Shown here: piece by piece, positions 18,497 to 27,677 of the stretch | Layout of the letters: every line of letters starts with the position of its first letter | Position numbering within the stretch: position 1 is the stretch's first letter | NCBI RefSeq assembly: GCF_001224225.1 | Contig: NZ_CUEE01000001.1 | Span: forward strand, 372,001-436,000 | Length of the DNA: 64,000 nt | Origin: Staphylococcus borealis | GTDB taxonomy: Bacteria; Bacillota; Bacilli; Staphylococcales; Staphylococcaceae | Direction of reading: 5' to 3' | Notes under the pieces: generated by a model | Seen by the model: the letters and a program-made list of their open reading frames with translations, nothing else | The model's database searches: none | Told to the model about the DNA's origin: nothing | Program-made: the position numbers and the translations under genes

Positions 18497-19060
18497 TTAA
18501 ATATTAAATAAACTTTCTTCTTCTTCGGGCAGTTGCTCAATAAAAGGTTGTGGATCTTCAGCATAATCATTGCCTATACCACCTTTCATTCTTTGAAAGT
18601 GTAAATGTGACCCTGTTGTCTGTTCACCTGTATTCCCTGATAAAGCAATCACATCTCCGGCTTTAACTTGTTGACCTTGAGTTACTTTAAAATCATTTAA
18701 ATGCATATACCACTGATGGTATTGCCCGTTTGATTCTGAGATTTGTAAGACCTTACCACCTAATTCATCTTCAAATAATTTGGTGACAACGCCATCTGTT
18801 GCTGCTAGCACTTCAGTATCTTCAGGTAAGTCATAATCATTACCATAATGTTTGTCATTGCCTTCAAACTCTAAACCATGATTATATGTGCCATAACCAT
18901 GCGTCAAACGTCCATCACGCTTCCAATCACCAAATTGATTATCATCATTTAAAGACATTTGAGATGGTTGAATATCAATTTCACGAATTAAATAAGTTAC
19001 GGATACACCGATACCTACACATATCAGTATAGTCATAACTACTTTGATAAATTGTTTCAA
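18497..19060 (-). CDS. Membrane-anchored M23 (LytM-type) metallopeptidase, TTG start
   Basis: 187 residues. Residues 5-25 form one membrane anchor; the rest is extracellular. The LytM zinc ligands are visible: HYGNDYDLP (about 91-99, HxxxD) and SHLHFQR (about 152-158, HxH), with a third His in QWYMHLNDF. Such enzymes cut glycine or peptide cross-bridges in the wall, or act as activators. The start is TTG at 19060: GGAG lies 8 bases upstream, and the nearby ATG at 19064 is out of frame. Acidic tail (LPEEEESLFNI). Monocistronic. Confidence 0.88.
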   Translation of the reverse strand: MKQFIKVVMTILICVGIGVSVTYLIREIDIQPSQMSLNDDNQFGDWKRDGRLTHGYGTYNHGLEFEGNDKHYGNDYDLPEDTEVLAATDGVVTKLFEDELGGKVLQISESNGQYHQWYMHLNDFKVTQGQQVKAGDVIALSGNTGEQTTGSHLHFQRMKGGIGNDYAEDPQPFIEQLPEEEESLFNI

Positions 19061-19257
19061 ACATCGCGCTCCTTTTTAATTCATTATTATTCTGTATATT
19101 ATCAAACATCACGACAAGAAAGTGTATACTTTGCTTATAATCAGACTAATTGACTAGATAATGAACAAAATTGACTATTATAATAGTAGAAACTCGTTTC
19201 TTATAGTCGCTTTTATCCATTATTTTCAATCTTAGAGACCTGTTAAAATGAAATCAT

Positions 19258-19851
19258 TTATTGTTTTAATCGCTCAATATCCTCTTTCTTCAAATCTAAC
19301 GCATTAAAAATACCACCTTTATATACTTCGACAATAAATTGCGCTATTTCATCAACATTGATTTCATTTTTATGTTTTGACCAATATTCAAAGGTATTTA
19401 CAATGATCGTTATTAAATATTCTTTACCTAATTCTCTTTTAAGATTCGAGCCCTGTGAAATATGATTTATAAATTCGAAACGCTTAGACACTACATTTCT
19501 AATTTTCATTTTGAAACTTAGAATACCTTCATTCGTCAACAATACCTTTAATACTTCTGAATACGGATCAATCGCTTTGAATAAGTTTGCGATGCTACCC
19601 ACATCTAAAATATCTTCATTTTCTACATTAAATTCTCTTTGTGTTTTAATAAAGTTTAAAACATCATCTTCAATTTCCGATAACAATTCATATTTATCAT
19701 CATAATATCTATAAAATGTACTTCTTGTTACATACGCTTCTTGAGTAATTTCATTAATTGTAATTGCTTCAAAATGCTTGTGATTTAATAAATTGATTAG
19801 TGCTTCTCTAAGTAGACGTTGCGTCAATTGTGTTTTGTTACTATAAGCCAT
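19258..19851 (-). CDS. TetR family transcriptional regulator
   Basis: About 197 residues. The N-terminal helix-turn-helix spans about 10-55 (LLREALINLLNHKHFEAITI, then TRSTFYRYYDDKYELL), typical of TetR proteins; the C-terminal ligand domain is not assignable. It diverges from an EmrB/QacA-type drug exporter gene, which it probably represses until a substrate binds. ATG at 19851 follows GGGTG; in-frame ATGs upstream lack a suitable site. A dyad in the 136-base shared promoter region is its likely operator. Confidence 0.88.
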   Translation of the reverse strand: MAYSNKTQLTQRLLREALINLLNHKHFEAITINEITQEAYVTRSTFYRYYDDKYELLSEIEDDVLNFIKTQREFNVENEDILDVGSIANLFKAIDPYSEVLKVLLTNEGILSFKMKIRNVVSKRFEFINHISQGSNLKRELGKEYLITIIVNTFEYWSKHKNEINVDEIAQFIVEVYKGGIFNALDLKKEDIERLKQ

Positions 19852-19877
19852 CTCATCACCCTTTCGCATCGTATTAT

Positions 19878-19902
19878 AATACATTTTGATACATAGTGTA
19901 TT
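19878..19902. promoter_or_regulatory. Candidate TetR operator between the regulator and exporter genes
   Basis: Inverted AATACA/TGTATT half-sites 13 bases apart, with an internal second GATACAT/ATGTATC overlap, lie in the divergent promoter region. Confidence 0.5.
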
Positions 19903-19987
19903 ATTTTAAACATTATATTTTATTTTGTTCTCCTTTTTCGCTTCGAAAGTTGTTACATTAAGTTCGTACTTTTAAAGGAGGCTTATT

Positions 19988-21505
19988 ATGTCAGAGAATA
20001 TAAATACTACATTTGACTTAGATGAACATGGCAAACCTTATAATAAATTGATGATTATGGTTGTCATTTTACTTGCAACATTTGCAGGCGCCTTAATGCA
20101 AACATCATTAGGCACAGCACTACCTACATTAATGAAAGATTTTAATATTGATTTTAGTACTGCACAACAAGCAACTACGTGGTTTCTATTAGCTAACGGC
20201 ATAATGGTTCCATTATCTGCCTACTTAGCTACTCGTTTTTCAACCAAATGGTTACACGTTATTGCATATGCCATTTTATTAATTGGTTTAATACTAACTG
20301 CTATTGCACCGTCGAATAGTGATAGTTGGATTATTTTCTTAATTGGTCGAATTGTTACCGCAATCGCTGTTGGTTTAATGATGCCCTTGATGCAAATCAT
20401 TATTATTAACATGTTTCCACCAAACAAACGTGGTACTGCGATGGGATTGAGTGGTTTAGCCGTTGGATTAGCGCCAGCACTTGGACCAACATTTGCTGGT
20501 TGGATATTAAATAAAGATCATATCATTCTTGGTCTAACAATCAGTGATTCTTGGCGCAATATTTTTGTGATTCCAATTATCATAGTTGTCATTGCTTTCT
20601 TATTAAGTTTTATTTTTATGAAAGATGTCATACCAAATAGAAAGATCAAACTAGATATGTGGTCACTTATTTTATCAAGTTTAGGATTTGGTTTATTTTT
20701 ATGGAGCTTTTCAAATGTTTCTAGAGAGGGTTGGGGAAGTATTAGTTATGTCATACTACCGCTTATCATTAGCGTCCTTCTTATCGGATGGTTCTGTATG
20801 CGTCAGTTTAAATTAGATGACCCGTTCTTAGATTTACGTGTATTTAAATCCAAGGGCTTTGTCATTGCAACGATTGGCCTTATCGTTGTGACAATGGCTA
20901 TGTATGGTGTGGAAATGATGCTACCTACTTATTTACAAAATATTCATGGTTTTTCACCATTTGAGTCTGGTTTAACCTTACTTGCAGGTGCTTTAATGTT
21001 AGGGTTTATTTCGCCTATTTCTGGTGCACTTTATAATAAAATTGGCATCAAACGACTCGCTTTTGTTGGATTCTTAATTTTATCATTAGCTTCATTACCG
21101 TTTGGCTTTTTAACGGATACGACATCACCGTCGCTTATCTTAGTTTTATATTCAATACGGATGTTTGGTGTGGCTTTAATTATGATGCCTTTAACAACAA
21201 ATGCAATGGATGCCTTGCCAACGCGCATGGGTACACACGGTACGGCAGCGAACAATACTGCTAGACAAGTTGCATCTTCTATAGCAGTCGCATTGCTAAC
21301 ATCTATTACGCAAAATATGATTAACAACCATATGCCAGCTAAAAGTTTAAAAGATGCAAATCCATTACTTTATGCCGAACACGCCCAACACGCATCTATT
21401 GATGGTTTTAATACTGCGTTTTTAATTGGCGTAGCATTTGCAGTCATTGGATTAATCATCGTTCCTTTCTTGAAAATGAATCATTCAGAAAGCGAGGAGA
21501 ATTAA
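19988..21505 (+). CDS. EmrB/QacA-type (DHA2) major facilitator drug exporter
   Basis: 505 residues with about 14 hydrophobic helices, the DHA2 arrangement. Family motifs include the motif A-like loop after helix 2 (LATRFSTKWLHV) and the antiporter motif C region GLAVGLAPALGPTFAGWIL (about 157-175). It should export a drug, dye or metabolite in exchange for protons across the plasma membrane; substrate unknown. AAAGGAG lies 6 bases upstream of ATG. A DUF4811-type gene begins directly after its stop, and a TetR regulator gene diverges. Confidence 0.92.
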   Translation: MSENINTTFDLDEHGKPYNKLMIMVVILLATFAGALMQTSLGTALPTLMKDFNIDFSTAQQATTWFLLANGIMVPLSAYLATRFSTKWLHVIAYAILLIGLILTAIAPSNSDSWIIFLIGRIVTAIAVGLMMPLMQIIIINMFPPNKRGTAMGLSGLAVGLAPALGPTFAGWILNKDHIILGLTISDSWRNIFVIPIIIVVIAFLLSFIFMKDVIPNRKIKLDMWSLILSSLGFGLFLWSFSNVSREGWGSISYVILPLIISVLLIGWFCMRQFKLDDPFLDLRVFKSKGFVIATIGLIVVTMAMYGVEMMLPTYLQNIHGFSPFESGLTLLAGALMLGFISPISGALYNKIGIKRLAFVGFLILSLASLPFGFLTDTTSPSLILVLYSIRMFGVALIMMPLTTNAMDALPTRMGTHGTAANNTARQVASSIAVALLTSITQNMINNHMPAKSLKDANPLLYAEHAQHASIDGFNTAFLIGVAFAVIGLIIVPFLKMNHSESEEN

Positions 21506-22243
21506 ATGATTATACTTATTATTCTAACTATTGCCGTATTTGCATCATGGACACTGATTCCACATCGCCTAACACGTTATATTATCGGTTCATTATTCAC
21601 CGTTCTATTTACAGCATTAATCATTGGCATTGTTGCAAACATGACGCATCATTTTGGTATGGAGAAAGAAACAATCACTGAACCCGAAAAACAAATTTAT
21701 TCTGCTGGCTCAACAAAATCTCCTACAAACATGTTAATTGCGAATGAAATAGGTAACAATTCTTATAATTATGTCATGGTTTATAAAGAAAATAAAAATG
21801 ATGACAAACCATCAGCACATTTTAAACCTAGTACTAGTAAAGTAGATTTATCAGATTCAATAAAGAAACACGCTTTCTATAGAACAGCAGATGTAGACCA
21901 AGCGACAGTTAAAACAACTAAAACATATTGGACTTGGAAAAACGACTTCTACCGTTATTTGTTTGATTTTGGAAACAATAAAAAAGAACTTATCAAACAA
22001 ACATCGATTGTTACAGTACCTAATGATACATGGGTCGTACTAGATGCAAAACAAGCAAAGCAACTTCAAAAAAATCAAATGGCATCATCAAAATCACAAA
22101 ATAGAATTAAAAAAGAACTGCAAAATAAAATGATAGCGTATAAACAATCACATCCTAAAGCGTCTGAGAAACAACTTGAAAATTATATTAACGATCAAAA
22201 ACAACGACTTGCTACAAAACAAATTAAAGAAATGCTTAAATAA
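21506..22243 (+). CDS. DUF4811-type membrane-anchored partner of the exporter
   Basis: 245 residues. Two N-terminal hydrophobic segments (about 2-20 and 24-45) are followed by a long polar, lysine-rich domain with a predicted coiled C-terminus. The start codon follows the exporter stop codon directly and its GAGGAG lies inside the exporter gene, so the two are translationally linked. Proteins of this kind regularly follow EmrB/QacA transporters in Firmicutes; a role as accessory subunit is inferred from that pairing only. Confidence 0.7.
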   Translation: MIILIILTIAVFASWTLIPHRLTRYIIGSLFTVLFTALIIGIVANMTHHFGMEKETITEPEKQIYSAGSTKSPTNMLIANEIGNNSYNYVMVYKENKNDDKPSAHFKPSTSKVDLSDSIKKHAFYRTADVDQATVKTTKTYWTWKNDFYRYLFDFGNNKKELIKQTSIVTVPNDTWVVLDAKQAKQLQKNQMASSKSQNRIKKELQNKMIAYKQSHPKASEKQLENYINDQKQRLATKQIKEMLK

Positions 22244-22259
22244 CCAACAAGCGTGAACT

Positions 22260-22288
22260 TTGACAACCCTCTCTTTTCGACAGATAAT
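22260..22288 (+). promoter_or_regulatory. Strong sigma-A promoter before the second TetR gene
   Basis: TTGACA, 17 bases, GATAAT, starting 17 bases after the preceding stop codon. The regulator is therefore not only read from the exporter promoter. Confidence 0.7.
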
Positions 22289-22326
22289 TTAATGTAAGTA
22301 ATAAGTCAATAAGGGAGGTGCCTATA

Positions 22327-22893
22327 ATGACTACGACTAAGGTAGACCCGCGTATTATTAGAACAAAGAAACTACTGGTAGACGCGTTTCAAGAGGTTTC
22401 CCGAGAGAAAAAGATGTCACAAATAACAGTTAAAGATATTACTGAACGTGCTACAGTCAACCGTGCTACTTTCTACGCACATTTTACAGATAAATATGAT
22501 ATTCTCGATTACACTTTATCTGAAACGATTCTGAAAGATCTAAATGACACGTTAGCTATTTCTGATATGATTAATGAAGCCGTCATTACTAATCTATTTA
22601 TATCTATTGCCAATTATATGGTTGAAGTACAAGATTCATGCAAGATGAATAGTGAAACGTTCTGTAACCAAGCCCATCAACGTATCAATAATGAATTAGA
22701 GGATATTTTTACCATTATGCTTCGCAATAGCTATCCTGAACAGGATATTGACGTACTTGTTAACAGTGCGAGTTTTCTAGCTTCAGGATTATGTGGTCTC
22801 GCCCGACATTGGCTCGATACAAGTTCACTTTCAGCTGAAGCTTTTATAGATAAAAATTTACCTTTCTTAATTCATCATATAACACACTTATAA
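22327..22893 (+). CDS. TetR family transcriptional regulator
   Basis: 188 residues. The helix-turn-helix is at about 10-55 (RTKKLLVDAFQEVSREKKMS, ITVKDITERATVNRATFYAH). The C-terminal part resembles the TetR_C group found in regulators of efflux and dihydroxyacetone kinase genes. ATG at 22327 has GGGAGG 8 bases upstream; the in-frame GTG at 22318 lies inside that site. It is followed by a terminator and the LLM oxidoreductase gene. Targets are not evident. Confidence 0.87.
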   Translation: MTTTKVDPRIIRTKKLLVDAFQEVSREKKMSQITVKDITERATVNRATFYAHFTDKYDILDYTLSETILKDLNDTLAISDMINEAVITNLFISIANYMVEVQDSCKMNSETFCNQAHQRINNELEDIFTIMLRNSYPEQDIDVLVNSASFLASGLCGLARHWLDTSSLSAEAFIDKNLPFLIHHITHL

Positions 22894-22896
22894 TTC

Positions 22897-22930
22897 AACT
22901 TCTGAGGCATAGCCTTGGAAGTTTTTTTAT
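22897..22930 (+). terminator. Terminator of the TetR gene
   Basis: AACTTC...GAAGTT hairpin followed by TTTTTT immediately after the stop codon. Confidence 0.7.
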
Positions 22931-23100
22931 GGAAAAAGCTAATCTAATCAACAAATACTGAGCATTGTTGTCTAAACAACATGTTTCATAAGCATGTATG
23001 TTGCATGTTAATCAAATAGGGCGTATATTACATTTATACATCAAGTGTTAGTTAAGTAATACATGTTGTTTTAATATTAATTGCGTTAGGAGGGGAAGAC

Positions 23101-24045
23101 ATGTCAGATATCGATGAACATAAGGGATTTAAACGAACGTTCAAAAATAATAAATTGACGCTAGGTTTATCCATACCATTTGATAATAAACAACAAAATA
23201 ATATAGATTTTGATGAACAAGTGAGATACGCTCAAAAGGCAGAGTCCTTGGGGTTTGCAAGTTTATCTGTGAGAGATAATCCATTGTACAGTCCTCATTT
23301 AGGCAAGGTTACAACGAATTATGATCCGTTCGTCTTTTTAACCTATCTGAGTGCCTTTACCTCTAAGATTGCACTAGGTACGGGTAGTACCGTAGCAACC
23401 TTACGACATCCCATTCACCTTGCTAAATCAGCAGCCTCACTTGATCTCATTTCCAATCAACGTTTATTACTCGGTATGGCTACCGGCGATCGTTCTTTCG
23501 AATTCCCTGCATTTAAAGTAGATGAAAGTGAATTAACAGAACGTTATCAAACAACCATTCAATCATTAAGAGCACTTTGGCAATCACATTCTCCCAACAT
23601 TTCAAATTCAATTTTTGAATTATATGAGGATTCAGAGTTACAAGCATTGCCAAAACATCATACAATTCCAATGTTTGGTACCGGATATTCAAAACAGTCA
23701 ATGGCTTGGCTTCAAGAAAATATGGATGGTTGGTTATTTTACGCCCAACCTTTTCAAGATCAAAAGAAATTAGTTGAAGCTTGGCACAGTGGTACTGACC
23801 GCTTCAAACCATTTATGAATATTTTAATGATTGATTTATCCCGAAATCCAAATGAAACCGTTAAACCGATCAAAGGTGGTTTCCGTACTGGACGTAAAAA
23901 TTTATTACAAATATTAAAAGCTTATGAATCAATTAATACAAATCATATTATCTTAAGATTTACAAATGATGATCGTGATATCGAAGAACTCATAGAAGAA
24001 GTTGGAACGTATATTGTACCCCACTTCCCAGCACATACAAATTAG
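23101..24045 (+). CDS. LLM-class (luciferase-like) flavin oxidoreductase
   Basis: 314 residues of the bacterial luciferase-like TIM-barrel family, closest in pattern to the BA3436-type group. Features are LGLSIPFDNK near residue 20, ALGTGSTVATLRHPIHLAKSAA (first two thirds quoted; about 95-116) and LLLGMATGDR. It should use reduced flavin to oxygenate or reduce a small organic substrate; none can be named. GGAGGGG lies 6 bases upstream of ATG. The DUF896 gene follows after 12 bases. The 165 bases before it hold several inverted repeats around AACATG/CATGTT. Confidence 0.87.
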   Translation: MSDIDEHKGFKRTFKNNKLTLGLSIPFDNKQQNNIDFDEQVRYAQKAESLGFASLSVRDNPLYSPHLGKVTTNYDPFVFLTYLSAFTSKIALGTGSTVATLRHPIHLAKSAASLDLISNQRLLLGMATGDRSFEFPAFKVDESELTERYQTTIQSLRALWQSHSPNISNSIFELYEDSELQALPKHHTIPMFGTGYSKQSMAWLQENMDGWLFYAQPFQDQKKLVEAWHSGTDRFKPFMNILMIDLSRNPNETVKPIKGGFRTGRKNLLQILKAYESINTNHIILRFTNDDRDIEELIEEVGTYIVPHFPAHTN

Positions 24046-24057
24046 GAGGAATAAATA

Positions 24058-24294
24058 ATGAGAGAATTACTAGATAGAATTAATCAATTAGCAAATAAAG
24101 AAAAAGTTGAAAGTTTGAGCGTTGAAGAAAAACAAGAACAACATCAATTAAGACAAGAATATTTAGGTATGATAAGAGGTCAAGTACTTCATACTTTCTC
24201 TACTATGAAAGTTTTAGACCCACTTGGACAAGACGTTACACCAGATAAAGTGTATGACTTAAGAGAAGAATACGGCAATATTCAAGAAAATTAA
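24058..24294 (+). CDS. DUF896 (YnzC-like) small protein
   Basis: 78 residues, all helical, with the DUF896 pattern (LLDRINQLANKEKVESLS, then RQEYLGMIRGQV and the C-terminal LDPLGQDVTP). AGGAGG lies 8 bases before ATG. Function of this conserved Firmicute family is not established; B. subtilis YnzC is linked to the SOS operon. Here it is cotranscribed with the LLM oxidoreductase and ends at a strong terminator. Confidence 0.9.
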   Translation: MRELLDRINQLANKEKVESLSVEEKQEQHQLRQEYLGMIRGQVLHTFSTMKVLDPLGQDVTPDKVYDLREEYGNIQEN

Positions 24295-24315
24295 AAGCAT
24301 ATTATTAAGACTTAG

Positions 24316-24355
24316 GCTGCCCTTAAAGTTCCAACTTTGAGGGCAGCTTTTTTTT
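24316..24355 (+). terminator. Strong terminator after the DUF896 gene
   Basis: GCTGCCCTTAAAGTT / AACTTTGAGGGCAGC hairpin followed by eight T. Confidence 0.93.
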
Positions 24356-24641
24356 GTACATAGTTCTTGTAGGAAAAGTTTAAACTCCCTCAGTCGCTCA
24401 ACTACGTTTCATTATCTCTCGAATAACTACTTATTTAACTCGTTTACTTTCACATATTGCTAGTATACTTACATAAATATTTCTATATATAGAGCGAATT
24501 GTCACAACTCTTTATTTTAGAAAAGTTTCATTCTCAATGAAAAAGGATTATAATTAATTTTATTATTATATAAATATAAAATAATATTTATCCATTGATT
24601 AGTGTGAGTTATAGATTACTTTATAAAGGAGGTTCAAGAAA
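24356..24641. other. AT-rich intergenic region without recognised features
   Basis: 285 bases with a long run of A/T around 24540-24600. I see only the AAAGGAGG ribosome site of the Nudix gene at the end. No ORF or repeat. Confidence 0.4.
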
Positions 24642-25067
24642 ATGAACATAGACCAAATCAAACTTCAATTTAATGAGACAGTTACAAAATATGATTCTGT
24701 TTTAATTGTTTTAACCTATCAAGGACATCTTGTTTTTGTTAAAAATAAAAAAAGAGCATGGGAATTAACAGGAGGTAAGGTAAACCATAATGAAACGATG
24801 AATGAGACAGCTATCAGAGAGGCTTATGAAGAGTCTGGCGCTGTCATCAATGAAAATGATATAGACTATTTAGGTTACTATATACTACCAAGTGGCCATA
24901 CCACTACAATTACAAAAGCTGAAGTAAGCTATTTTAAAGATATACCGAAATTTTCAGAAACTACTGAAAGAATACTTACGAAAGAACCATTAGACAAAAA
25001 TTTATTATCATTTCAAGATGGATTATATGAAGAAATTTTTAAATATTTAGGAGCATACCATGAATAA
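24642..25067 (+). CDS. Nudix hydrolase
   Basis: 141 residues. The Nudix box is complete (G-x5-E-x7-REAYEESGA, about residues 46-67), providing the Mg-binding glutamates that hydrolyse nucleoside diphosphates linked to another group. Substrate unknown. AAAGGAGG lies 9 bases before ATG. The last 8 bases overlap the EamA transporter gene, so the two are a coupled pair. Codon use is more AT-rich than in the neighbours, which hints at later acquisition. Confidence 0.88.
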   Translation: MNIDQIKLQFNETVTKYDSVLIVLTYQGHLVFVKNKKRAWELTGGKVNHNETMNETAIREAYEESGAVINENDIDYLGYYILPSGHTTTITKAEVSYFKDIPKFSETTERILTKEPLDKNLLSFQDGLYEEIFKYLGAYHE

Positions 25068-25929
25068 GGTTAAAAAAGGGTATTTATTTAATATTATTTC
25101 CGTAGCAATCATGTCTTTAACCCCAATATTAAACAAACTTTCACTCACTGATTTATCACCTATTCAAGCAAGTTTTTTTAATGCTTTGTTTTCAACTTTA
25201 ATATTATTAATCACTGTATTATTCGATAAAAGTAAAATAAAAATCTATCATAACAAATTTATATGGCTCTTAGGTATTACTAATACAATAGGTATTTTAC
25301 TCCAATATGTAAGTTTAAGTTTGTTAGATCCAGTTAGTGTTGGATTATTAGGAAGATTTTATATTATATTTGCGTTGTTTCTTTCAGTTCTCTTTCTAAA
25401 TGAAACGTTGTGCAAACACGATACCCTTCCTATAATTTTTGCTGTTATAGGTTCATTCTTGATTACCCATTTTTCAGGTGATTTTAACAGTATATTAGGT
25501 GTGATTGCCGCCCTATCTTATACATTCTTTTTTGCGCTAACGAATATGTTAGCTAAAAAGACCGTTAAAGACATTGATTCTAAAACCATCTTACTATACA
25601 ATCAGGCGACTTCTACTTTGTTGCTAGGTATCATATTAATTGTGACTAATCATTTACATACCATACATATAGGCATAGGTTTGTTCTCTATTTTACTTTC
25701 TGCTTTGTGCAGTGGTGTAATAGGACTTTTATTATTTTATGAAGGTTTGAAATACATTTCGTTTCGTGAAGCGAATATTATAAGAACCCTCAATCCTATA
25801 TTTGTGTTTATATTTTCTTTCCCGTTTTTCCCTTTACCATTAACACCTAAATTCATAACCGGTGCGATTTTAATCATTATTTCTATCATTTATATGAACC
25901 TATATAAAGATAAAAAAACGTCTTCATGA
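25060..25929 (+). CDS. EamA/DMT family permease
   Basis: 289 residues with ten hydrophobic helices in two EamA halves (about 5-135 and 150-285). The second half ends in FITGAILIIISIIYM, the usual DMT pattern. It probably exports a small metabolite; substrate unknown. It overlaps the Nudix gene by 8 bases. It is AT-rich and flanked by terminators on both sides, so the two-gene unit is self-contained. Confidence 0.88.
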   Translation: MNKVKKGYLFNIISVAIMSLTPILNKLSLTDLSPIQASFFNALFSTLILLITVLFDKSKIKIYHNKFIWLLGITNTIGILLQYVSLSLLDPVSVGLLGRFYIIFALFLSVLFLNETLCKHDTLPIIFAVIGSFLITHFSGDFNSILGVIAALSYTFFFALTNMLAKKTVKDIDSKTILLYNQATSTLLLGIILIVTNHLHTIHIGIGLFSILLSALCSGVIGLLLFYEGLKYISFREANIIRTLNPIFVFIFSFPFFPLPLTPKFITGAILIIISIIYMNLYKDKKTSS

Positions 25930-25948
25930 TCACTTTTTCATTAAAAAT

Positions 25949-25990
25949 GCGCCCCAAAATTAGATCTCATTCTAACTTTGGGGCGTATAT
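25949..25990. terminator. Bidirectional terminator hairpin
   Basis: GCGCCCCAAAATTAGA / TCTAACTTTGGGGCG arms between the convergent EamA and VOC genes; AT-rich on both sides rather than a clean T run. Confidence 0.65.
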
Positions 25991-26020
25991 TAATTAGCGT
26001 ATTTTATAAAATTAATTGAA

Positions 26021-26398
26021 CTAACAAACTAAGAAATTATATTTATGTCCATCTGGGTCTGCAAAAGTTGCACCGTAATATCCTTGATAAGTCCCAGGCT
26101 CATCAATCACTTTACCGCCTAGCACTTCCACTTTATGCATTAACTCATCCACTTCATCAGTCGTTTTTACACCTAAAGATATGATGACTTCATTAGGTTG
26201 TTTTGAAATTGATTCATGCGTCACTTTTTCAAAATGATTATTTTCAATTAAGATCACAATTGTTTGTCCGATTTTAATACCAACCATTTTGTCTAGCATA
26301 TCTGGATTTTTATTGATTTCAAAGCCCAAATTTTTGTAAAATTGCTCGCTACGTTCTAAATCTTCGACATGTAAATTAAACCACATTGACTGAATCAT
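26021..26398 (-). CDS. VOC family (glyoxalase/extradiol dioxygenase fold) protein
   Basis: 125 residues. The two beta-alpha-beta-beta-beta modules are visible, starting with MWFNLHVEDLERSEQFYKNL and ending with YGATFADPDGHKYNFLV, the usual closing motif with its metal-ligand region. Relatives are glyoxalase-like or PhnB-like proteins; no substrate is evident. ATG at 26398 was chosen because the in-frame ATG at 26413 overlaps the AGGGGGAA ribosome site. It lies 25 bases after the NmrA-like gene, in one operon with the two genes upstream. Confidence 0.85.
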   Translation of the reverse strand: MIQSMWFNLHVEDLERSEQFYKNLGFEINKNPDMLDKMVGIKIGQTIVILIENNHFEKVTHESISKQPNEVIISLGVKTTDEVDELMHKVEVLGGKVIDEPGTYQGYYGATFADPDGHKYNFLVC

Positions 26399-26423
26399 AC
26401 TCTTCCCCCTCATTTAAAAAAAA

Positions 26424-27242
26424 TTAATAGTTCACTTCACTAATCCATTGTTCTAACGTTAAACGACCGGGATTAATCTCATCCATTTGATTAAAATCAA
26501 TTATATAACCTTTTTCTTCAAGCCAACCACGTTCAGCAGTGCCACTTGAAAATGAACCTTTAATTTCTGTAGGTTTACCAGTTACCGTAGCAAATGTTTT
26601 CACAACGTCTTTGAGTGTAAGTTCATCAGAAGCAATTTCAATGGCTTGGTGTTTATATTTGTCAGTATTCGCAAACACATTGGCTGCAATTTTAGCGATA
26701 TCGATTGAAGAAATCATCGCAAATTTAACATCTCTATCGATAAATTCAGGAATTACAATTTCGCCATTCTCTACTTTAGTAATTCTTAAGAAGTTATCCA
26801 TAAAGAACGAAGGCTTGATGATAGTGTAATTCAATGTACTGTCTTTAAGTTCATTTTCAATATCAGCCAAGGCTTCGAAATGTGGACCTGTACGATCACG
26901 ATTGACACCACCCGCAGTACTATAAACAACATATTCGATATTTTGTTGTTCCGCCGTTTTAATTATCATCTTACCTTGTCGTAATTCTTCTTCAATATCA
27001 TCAATAATAATAGGTTGAACACTATAAACACCATATTGACCTTCCATAGCCTTTGTTAAGCTATCTTGATGACTTAAATCTCCTTCAAATATCTCTAAAT
27101 GGTCATTATCGATTGAAGTCAACGTTTCATTATGTTGATTACGTGTAAAAGCACGAACGTGCCAACCATCTTCTAATAATTGTTTTACCACAGCATTACC
27201 TTGTTTTCCTGTAGCACCAATAACTAATATACTTTTACTCAT
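26424..27242 (-). CDS. NmrA-like NAD(P)-binding protein
   Basis: 272 residues of the atypical SDR/NmrA group. The N-terminal dinucleotide motif is VIGATGKQGNAVVKQL, but there is no YxxxK catalytic pair. Such proteins act as redox sensors or as quinone/ketone reductases. It follows the DUF2316 gene by 12 bases and diverges from a TetR/SDR pair across the dyad at 27628. Shared control by that TetR protein is likely. Confidence 0.86.
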   Translation of the reverse strand: MSKSILVIGATGKQGNAVVKQLLEDGWHVRAFTRNQHNETLTSIDNDHLEIFEGDLSHQDSLTKAMEGQYGVYSVQPIIIDDIEEELRQGKMIIKTAEQQNIEYVVYSTAGGVNRDRTGPHFEALADIENELKDSTLNYTIIKPSFFMDNFLRITKVENGEIVIPEFIDRDVKFAMISSIDIAKIAANVFANTDKYKHQAIEIASDELTLKDVVKTFATVTGKPTEIKGSFSSGTAERGWLEEKGYIIDFNQMDEINPGRLTLEQWISEVNY

Positions 27243-27254
27243 TATTTATCTCTC

Positions 27255-27554
27255 CTATTGTAAAAACCAATAATCTTCTTTTTCACCTTTTAAATACGTA
27301 TAATCTTCAGGTTGAGCACCGTTTTGTCTAATGTTGTCATTGATTAAATCACGAACATCCCACACTAAGTGTATAAATGTTTGCAATTTATTGCCAAAGA
27401 AACCATTTGGGGCATCCATGTCTAATACCCTTTCCACTTCTTCAATAGAAATATTCATTTCTTGAGCAATATTTTCAATACTTAATGTTGATTCATAGAA
27501 ATGTGCTTTCAACTCTTCACTCGTCACGTGTCTTTGATGTTTATTTAATGACAT
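27255..27554 (-). CDS. DUF2316 family protein
   Basis: About 99 residues, starting MSLNKHQRHVTSEELKAHF and ending in GEKEDYWFLQ; the first half has a helix-turn-helix-like pattern (IENIAQEMNISIEEVERVL). DUF2316 is a Firmicute family without known function; binding of DNA is possible. ATG at 27554 has GAGGGG 7 bases upstream. First gene of a three-gene minus-strand operon divergent from TetR. Confidence 0.82.
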   Translation of the reverse strand: MSLNKHQRHVTSEELKAHFYESTLSIENIAQEMNISIEEVERVLDMDAPNGFFGNKLQTFIHLVWDVRDLINDNIRQNGAQPEDYTYLKGEKEDYWFLQ

Positions 27555-27627
27555 ATTTACCCCTCTTTTCAAAAAATAAATTAATTAACCCTTTATATTT
27601 GTATTCATCATTAACAAGATTTATAAT

Positions 27628-27647
27628 AAACGGACAGTTATCCGTTT
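27628..27647. promoter_or_regulatory. TetR-type operator in the divergent promoter region
   Basis: AAACGGA and TCCGTTT around a 6-base centre form a perfect dyad of typical TetR-operator form, midway between the DUF2316-NmrA-VOC operon and the TetR-SDR genes. It probably controls both directions. Confidence 0.8.
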
Positions 27648-27677
27648 GTCAATGAAATCTATTTAAGAGGTGATATG

